Origin: Isoetes taiwanensis
Lineage: Eukaryota; Streptophyta; Lycopodiopsida; Isoetales; Isoetaceae
NCBI GenBank assembly: GCA_021234155.1
Contig: JAJEKV010000011.1
Location: forward strand, 5,969,132 to 6,033,131
Reading direction: 5' to 3'
DNA length: 64,000 nucleotides
A program made the position numbers and the translations under genes. The notes beneath the pieces were generated by a model. That model was not told where the DNA came from. It did no database searches and saw only the letters and a list, made by a program, of their open reading frames with translations. Positions 56,934 through 64,000 of the stretch are shown here, piece by piece. Within the stretch, counting starts at the first letter, position 1. Every line of letters begins with the position of its first letter.

Positions 56934-58078
56934 GCGAGAATAGGGAGTGTACATTTTGGATTGTTGGCTGGTTGAGGGATTCTTGAGTCGCGAGTCAAGA
57001 ATGCACAAAGGCTGCAGCACAAAGAATGCAGAAAGGCGATGTTGGCTCCACTGCATTCTTCAGGTGCCTGCTGATAGTCTGAGAGACTCTCCTTCGACAT
57101 ATCTTGGTCGAACATTGTGAAGGGAAGTGGCCCTGACTGTCTGGAGGCCTCTGGATCGGGCTTGCTATCTGTAAGTTAGATATACTTTGTTGATGAGCTT
57201 AGAAGATTGAGGCGAAATGAGTATAGGTGCAGATGGTATGCAAGTTTGGCTTACAATACCTTTCAGTCTTCACGATGGGCAATGTATCCATTTGAAAGCT
57301 ACAAATCCATGCTGACACCACGGTTGAGTTTAAGAGTGGTGAGAATAGATATTTCTGCTTGATTTTTTAAGTTCAAAGATGAAAGCAACGGACTAAGAAG
57401 CTGTGTAGTTGACTAGCGGATTTATAATTGGGCAAAGATGTGAGATGGGATTAAGATCCGAAAGTGTATGAGTGATGAATATACACTCCACTTCTGTTTG
57501 GAGGCCTTGCTTTGCAAAAACATGGCCTTTCTATCATTGTAAAGGACCAAATTTCAATGCCTGGTCATAGTTTTGTAGCTACTTGATGAGATCATATAGA
57601 TTTTGGCATAAAACCTAACGGTTCGTATGTGCAATGGTTCTTGAAGTACATAAAATTATGCACTTCTTGAAATTTACTTAAATTTGTGACGCCTTAAATT
57701 TACGGGGACTATTTATATGTTCAGTAGTTTGTTTGCTGTTGATGTTACTTTGTATGTGCAGGGGACGGCTTGGAGGGTTTCGTGAGTGGATTTGGGAGCG
57801 TGCCGTGCATGGGAGGGTGGCTGGGTGGCTGTCATCTACGTTGTCTGGTAAGGTTATGGTATTTTTGGATTGTGATAAGTAAGGTTGTGTTGGTGAGTCT
57901 GCTGGTGTATTAAGTATTCTAGGATTTGGGTAGCAGGTAGTAGGTTGAATATTTTTGTGTGTATGCGTGTTCCAAAGGACTGGAGTGTGAGGTTGCAATG
58001 CCAAAGGCCGCGGATGATATCAGGCTTGTGGTTGCTTGCGATTCTGTGGGTTCATTGGATGTTAGTGATTGATGAGTT

Positions 58079-58511
58079 CAAGCATCGAGACTTCCCAATC
58101 TTTCTTTCCCCTCTTGTTTAGGCAATGTAGCTTAGTTTACATGCTAAGTTCCATTGTCGAAAGAGGGGTGAAAGCAAGGTTTGGGAAGTCTCGATGCTTG
58201 CACTCAGGTCGATTTGGGAATTCGCGATGAGTTCAAGGATCGAGACTTCCCACTCTTTCTTTCCCCTCCTCTTTGGGCAATGTAGCTTAATTTACATACT
58301 AAGTTCCATTGTCCAAAGAGGGGTGAAAGCAAGGTTTGGGAAGTCTCGATGTTTGCACTCAGGTCGATTTGGGAATTCACGATGAGTTCAAGCATCGAGA
58401 CTTCCCAGTCTTTCTTTCCTCCGCCTCTTTGGGCAATGTAGCTTAGTTTGCATGCTAAGTTCCATTGTCCAAAGAAGCGTGAAAGCAAAGATTGGGACGT
58501 CTCAATGCTTG
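58079..58511. repeat. Three tandem ~122-bp hairpins (unit 2)
   Basis: 58079-58200, 58234-58355 and 58389-58511, matching the unit 1 triplet. Arms are conserved despite scattered substitutions in the loop halves. Confidence 0.9.
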
Positions 58512-58748
58512 CACTCAGTGCCTGGCTTAGTCTCTTTTGTTTGTCCTGTTTGTTGTATCTGAAGTGCCCACTAGGATGAGATCGCTCACTCATTAGGGGG
58601 CACTTTACATATATACAAACAGGATAATTGAAAAGGGAGTAAGCCTGGAGTGTGACCCTCTTGAATGGTTGTCAACTCACCAGGCTTGATATTGTTCGCG
58701 GCAAAGAATATAGACTTCTCGAACCCATTAGGTATGTATAGTAACGGT

Positions 58749-58765
58749 GCCCAGCGTTGCTGGGC
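58749..58765 (-). mobile_element. Helitron 3'-end-like hairpin, old relic
   Basis: GCCCAGC-GTT-GCTGGGC on the - strand is followed by ACCGTTACTAT, close to the 13961 and 21011 ends but with CTAT instead of CTAG. The unit 1 counterpart (about 52620-52645) has a scrambled stem. Confidence 0.4.
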
Positions 58766-61177
58766 ATAAGTTGGAAGCCTGTAGATATTTTGGCTGCAAT
58801 GACAAAAGTATGCAGTAATAACGATGCTCAACATTGTTGAGCTTTACTTAGAAACATGTAGATGATACACACGCATGAATTGTTGGGTTTTACTTAGAAA
58901 CACGTAGATAATACACATGCATGCACCTACTGTCTACATCGCACACACCTAAAACTGCAACAAATCTAAACCTTAAGCCTAGCGTGGAATCTTAGGCTTT
59001 TTGCAGCATCAAGTTTTGACCATTGGATCACTTTCATTAAAGACACGCACAGTCAAACATTTCTTGAAAAAAAAATGTGAGAAATAGGGAATTCCTTCTT
59101 TTAAATTTGGTCATTCTAAGAAAATCCGATATGGAAGATGGGGCACGATCGTGCAGGGGATAGCAGTTGCACGTTGCGGAATACATAGATTGTGTGTCAG
59201 TATTGATATTTGATTTATATAGGGGCATGTTTCAACGCCTTTGCCCTAATATAGGGCATAGGCAATTGTCTATGTTCAAGACGGAGGGAATAATTACATA
59301 TATCAGCCCTATGGATATCTATGTTATGTAATAGATATTCCATTGGGGCTTTCAAGAGAATAATACGTGTTAGACACCTAATAGTTGTTTGTGTGTGTTA
59401 ATTGGGTTCCAAAAAAACAGAGTGAAACCAGTTATATCACAGCCTTGAATTGTGAGTGAGGAAATTGTAAGAGAAATGTCTCACTTTACTTACTTGGTAT
59501 TTACTTAGTTACATGTTTCTTATAAATCTAGCTTGGTTGCTAAGCTTCACTAAGAACTTCGGATCAGACGCGTCTAGCATTTGAAGCCTCATTTCCAAGA
59601 ATCAATCCAGCCTTAGCCTTATAATGCCTTGCAAACTTATTACCTTGCCAAAAGGTGCTTGCCAAAAGGTGTAGTAGAATAATGAATGTGCAGCTTTATA
59701 ATGCCTTGCAAACTTGTTACCATGCCAAAAGGTGCTTGCCAAAAGGTGCAGTAGAATAATGAAGGTGCAATAAGTTTTAGTATATAATACAACCATTTTT
59801 CTTTAGAATAAGTAATGGACATGTCCCATTTAACTTCCAACTGTACTTGTGTTTTTAATTAGCAAATATCATTTGTCATACATCAGGGTTATATTGCCAA
59901 ACAGAAATTGTTTTCTCTTATTGCAGAAATTGTTCTCTCTTATTGCACCATATATGATATTGTCCAACAGAGTACATGTTTTAAACTTCTTCATATGCAA
60001 GGTACATTCAAGCATACATTTATTTCACCACACCACAGTAGATCTTATCAAAATCATTGTCTTTACAAAAATCCATTGAACATGCGTATCATATCCTTGC
60101 TCAACCATTTACAGAGAAAGATCATGTGCCTTATCAGTTCCATATTTTGCAGAGGGAGTTTGTCATGATGACGTCATATTTTGCAGAGAGAGTTTATCAA
60201 GATGTCAGAATAGAGTCCAGCTGCATTGAGAGGTTTAAATGCTTCAAAAGCTAACCCTCTTTCTCATGCTCTACAAAACTCAGCTGGAGAATCAATAACA
60301 TGCAGGTTGAGGCCCTTACTACTTGTTTCAAGTTTCAAGAATTGCAAGACAATGTGAAAAGCCAAGTCAGATTCCACATGAAGAGCCCAACAAACTTGCA
60401 CCATATATCATATTGCCCAACAGAGTACATGTCTTAAACTTCTTCATACAAAATCCATTGAACATGCGAACCATATCCTTGCTCAACCATTTACAGAGAA
60501 AGATCATGTGCCTTATCGGGCCCATATTTTGCGTGAGAGAGTTTATCATGTTGAGGTCAGAAGGGAGTCAGAATAGAGTCCAAAATTTCAGAGAGGTTTA
60601 AATGATTCAAAAGCTAACCCTCTTTCTCCTGCTCTTTCTTTGCAATGTGAGAAGCATTGTCCAACAGAGTACATGTTTTAAACTTCTTCATATGCAAGGT
60701 ACATTCAAGCATACATTTATTTCACCACACCACAGTAGATCTTATCAAAATCATTGTCTTTACAAAAATCCATTGAATATGCGTATCATATCCTTGCTCA
60801 ACCATTTACAGAGAAAGATCATGTGCCTTATCAGTTCCATATTTTGCAGAGGGAGTTTGTCATGATGATGTCATATTTTGCAGAGAGAGTTTATCAAGAT
60901 GTCAGAATAGAGCCCAGCTGCATTGAGAGGTTTAAATGCTTCAAAAGCTAACCCTCTTTCTCATGCTCTACAAAACTCAGCTGGAGAATCAATAACATGC
61001 GGGTTGAGGCCCTTACTACTTGTTTCAAGTTTCAAAGAATTGCAAGACAATGTGAAAAGCCAAGTCAGATTCCACATGAAGAGCCCAACAAACTTGCACC
61101 ATATATCATATTGCCCAACAGAGTACATGTCTTAAACTTCTTCATATGTCTTTACAAAATCCATTGAACATGTGAAC

Positions 61178-62459
61178 CATATCCCTGCTCAACCATTTAC
61201 AGAGAAAGATCATGTGCCTTATCAATTCCATATTTTGCAAAGAGAGTTTATCATGTTTTGGTCAGAAGGAGTCAGAATAGAGTCCAGCTTCAATGAGAGG
61301 TTTAAATGATTCAAAAGCTAACCCTCTTTCTCCTGCTCTTTCTTTGCAATGTGAGAAGCAAAGTCAGATTTCACAAGAAGAGCGACAACTCTACTTTTCT
61401 AAATAGATTATAGGACCCTTGTACAGGTCTATCGGGGCTTTGAAAAAGCATGCCTCATGCCAGTCTGAAGCCTATAAAGATCAAAAATATCTATGAACAA
61501 TCTCATAAATTTACTCATGTACATTACTTACAAAGAAATTTTAGCCTAAGTTCTGCATCTTACCTGTTGGCTCTGGCACAGGAACACATCTGGATCTTGT
61601 TGATCCGAAGAACATAGTAACAATGAACCTGAGCCCCCAGGCGAAATGCATCCTTGCTGGCTTGGAGACAATTTTTTACAACGATGCTTGGGACCTTCTG
61701 ATTTGCCGCTTCATATCTATTGCAATGGAATCAAATGCAACAATTAAGCTAACATAGGGCAGGTAATACTGCGTTATAGAAAACAATATTTTGCAGATGA
61801 AAATCCGGGATGACAAATGGAAGTAATAGAACATATGATACCTCTGCTGCGTAGAGAAGTTTTCTGTAAAAAATTTTTAACCTCGTGGCCCTCCCTCAGC
61901 AGCTCCAGACCCACTGCCCTTTCTCCAGTTACTGCAACCTTGCATTGATTCTTGTTCATGGCAAATCCTGCTCACATACCATAGCCATAGCCATAGCCCT
62001 AGCCGCCTAGCCTGCCATAGCCGTCACAGAGAGCTGAAGAGGATATATGAAGTCGTGGTCACTGTAGAGATGCAGAAAAGATCGCATGCACCTATGAAGA
62101 ACTCACCTCTAGCATGGCTGTGAAGTGGCATTTTTCGCCATCATCCTTGAGCAATGGCTTCAAATCTGAGTAGGCACTGATCGGATGGTAACAACACAAA
62201 TATGGCGCCGTCCTTATGCTTCCAAAGTAGCTCATCTGCCTTATGCTTTCAAAGAAGCTCATCTGCCAATGTATTGGAACATAGATTCTATAGAAAATAC
62301 AGGCCGTTTAGCTCTATCGGAGGGAAAGAGTCCTTAATCCTAGCTCTATCGGAAGGAAAGAGTCCTTAATCCGTTACTGTATGGCAACCCCATCAAAATT
62401 CACGCATCAAGGGCCGTCCAAAATTTTAAATGAAATTTGCGCCGTCGAAACTTTTAGGG
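61178..62459 (-). other. Probable Helitron body, gene fragments not identified
   Basis: Up to about 61345 this is another copy of the internal repeat of the 6.1-kb unit. The rest lies behind the Helitron 5' end at 62498. Short exon-like open segments on the - strand (about 61690-61570 and 61959-61774) could be captured host exons. No family recognised and no 3' end found. Confidence 0.35.
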
Positions 62460-62498
62460 TTTGATTGACGACATACGCCAAAACCTTATAATATAAGA
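62460..62498 (-). mobile_element. Helitron 5' end
   Basis: On the - strand it starts TCTTATATTATAAGGTTTTG then GCGTATGTC, after an A. Units 1 and 2 show the uninterrupted site GTGTA|TGGGGGC (49658/49659 and 55754/55755), so the end is exact. Confidence 0.75.
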
Positions 62499-64000
62499 TG
62501 GGGGCATAGGCCATAGTTGCGAACCGTTGGATGAAAATATTGAAGCAAATCTTGGCGGTTGGTTCTGAGCAGGGGATGTATGGGGTGTTTGAGCAGGGGA
62601 CCCAAAGAGGGGTTTTGATATTGGCCGTTGAGATTGGATGTCAATTTGGGGCTTTTCATCTCGATCGTTGAAGATGAAGTTCGAGGTTAGGGGACAAGGA
62701 ACGAGGAGCGAAAGTTTCGTGGTATTTGTTGTGCATTGTTCCTCCTCGATTCTCGAGCACTCTCATGTTTCCTAGATTGTGATCTCCGTGTTTTAGTTAT
62801 GGTGGTTGGAGCGACATGCTGTTAAATGTGGTCGTGGCACGGGGTGGAAGGGGAATGAGGTAAGCAAGGTTGTGGCTTCTTAAATGGGTGTGTGTTTTAG
62901 TGTTCCGTGGTTTTGTTGGGCTCTTTTGTGATAACTCGCTTGTGGTGATTGAAGGTCTTCGCATTTTGGCGATTGAAGGTTTGTGACTTGAATTGAAGTT
63001 TGTTGGAGTTCGTGATGAATTTAGCGAGAGTATGGCATAGAAATATAGACTAGTGGGGTAGATGACATTGTAGGAAGCTTGAAAGTTAGTTAAATTTGTG
63101 AATGCTAAAGAGAAAGAAAGTCGTTGGTAAGATTGCATTGAAATTGTGGACATGCGGTGATGATCAACAAAAATTCAATTACGAGTATTGAGATGATCTA
63201 CTTACTAGATTCAAGGATTATATGAGAGTTTATGCAGATTACAAAGGAGTAATGATCTTCAAGCATATGCTATCTTCTAATTCGAAAGTGCATAGTGTTT
63301 CCCGGGAAGAATTAGTGTAGGCGGATGTGTTGGATATATGGGTGGCATATACTATGATGCCAAAAAATATGTTGGTGCTGTTGTATCACATTTTCATAAG
63401 AAAGGGGAAAAAAAGAGGGAATTGTGCGTATGAATCATCAGTTTTTAAGTACTTCCTTACTTCCTTCTCCATTGAGTAGTCGTGAAACTTCCCATATTGG
63501 TTACGGATTTCTTTCATATGGTTGTCAAGTTGTCCTGTTTAATATTCTCGTATATTTGGAAGTAGTGAAAGTTTGAAACTTAATTATAGAATTGATCTAG
63601 TTACCAGATTCGAAGGATTATATGAGAGTTTATGCAGATTACAAAAGAGTAATGATCTTCAAGTTCTCCATTTGGAAGTAGTGAAAGTTTGAAACTTAGT
63701 TATAAAATTGTGAGGGCTTAAATTTAAGGGGATTATTTATATATTGAGCAGTTTGTTTGATGTTGGTGTCGCTTTGTATGTGTAGGGTACGGATTCGAGA
63801 ATAAGGTTTCGTGAGTGGTACTGGAAGCGTGACGTGCAGTGGAAGGTGGCTGTTATTTATATTGGTTGGTAAGGTCATGGTATTTTTGGATTGTCATGAG
63901 GAAGGTTGTCCTGGTGAGTTTGTTGCTGTGTTAAATATTCTAGGATTTGGGTAGCAGGTAGTAGGTTATGCGTGTTTGAAAGGACTGGAGTGTGAGGTTG
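62499..64000. repeat. Partial third unit of the 6.1-kb repeat, longer version
   Basis: Matches units 1 and 2 from 49659/55755 onward but holds about 650 extra bp (about 62880-63550), bounded by two copies of GGATTATATGAGAGTTTATG (63220 and 63615). It runs off the window end. Confidence 0.88.

Larger units (their letters stand above)
55042..61177. repeat. 6.1-kb tandem duplication, unit 2
   Basis: Near-identical to 48931-55041. The junction at 55041 lies in ATGTGCACG shared by both borders. It differs by small insertions (for example about 45 bp at 59341-59385) and by a cleaner Helitron-like hairpin at 58749-58765. Confidence 0.9.

Overview
The window looks like nuclear DNA of a land plant. 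It holds one intact five-exon gene with short GT-AG introns, a caffeoyl-CoA O-methyltransferase-like (CCoAOMT) gene of phenylpropanoid/lignin metabolism. Almost everything else is nested transposable elements: a DNA transposon, MITEs, a Mutator-like element, several Helitron ends, Copia-type LTR fragments and a 13.6 kb chromovirus-type Ty3/gypsy element. A fern or other non-model vascular plant would fit, but the species cannot be fixed from this sequence. No rRNA, tRNA or CRISPR array was seen.

Layout. 265-7570 is a DNA transposon with 26-bp terminal inverted repeats (TIRs) and a 6-bp target duplication. It carries two convergent decayed genes: a spliced DDE-type transposase-like gene (+) and a coiled-coil plus RING-like gene (-) that is split by a 321-bp MITE. 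10.5-12.2 kb holds a foldback element and a non-autonomous Mutator-like element with repeated 22-bp palindromes. 13.6-22.6 kb is the CCoAOMT locus: a relic first exon, the intact gene (14313-15376), and two relic 3' ends separated by Helitron insertions, a 424-bp-arm inverted repeat and a coiled-coil pseudogene. 22.6-25.1 kb is gene-free.

25165-38812 is the most remarkable part. It is a Ty3/gypsy element with LTRs, PBS and PPT, a gag-pol with a chromodomain-like C-terminus, and two extra ORFs upstream of gag. The first extra ORF starts with an exact copy of the histone H3 tail (ARTKQTARK) and ends with a recognisable, slightly broken H3 histone fold. Each extra ORF lies behind its own cassette of two 67-bp hairpin modules followed by a TATA box, and the two cassettes look like duplicates of each other. 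A retrotransposon that combines an H3-like protein with an H3-reading type of module (the chromodomain) is the best candidate here for an undescribed system. The copy is damaged: stops, frameshifts, and loss of one RT catalytic Asp.

38946-43299 is a Helitron with clean 5' and 3' ends and a MITE inside it. 43.9-46.3 kb holds three Copia-type LTR fragments. 46.4-48.1 kb is tandem and palindromic repeat. 48931-61177 is a ~6.1 kb tandem duplication of unrecognised DNA, each unit carrying three ~122-bp hairpins. A third, partial, longer unit begins at 62499, directly next to a Helitron 5' end. No functional gene is recognised after 38.8 kb.
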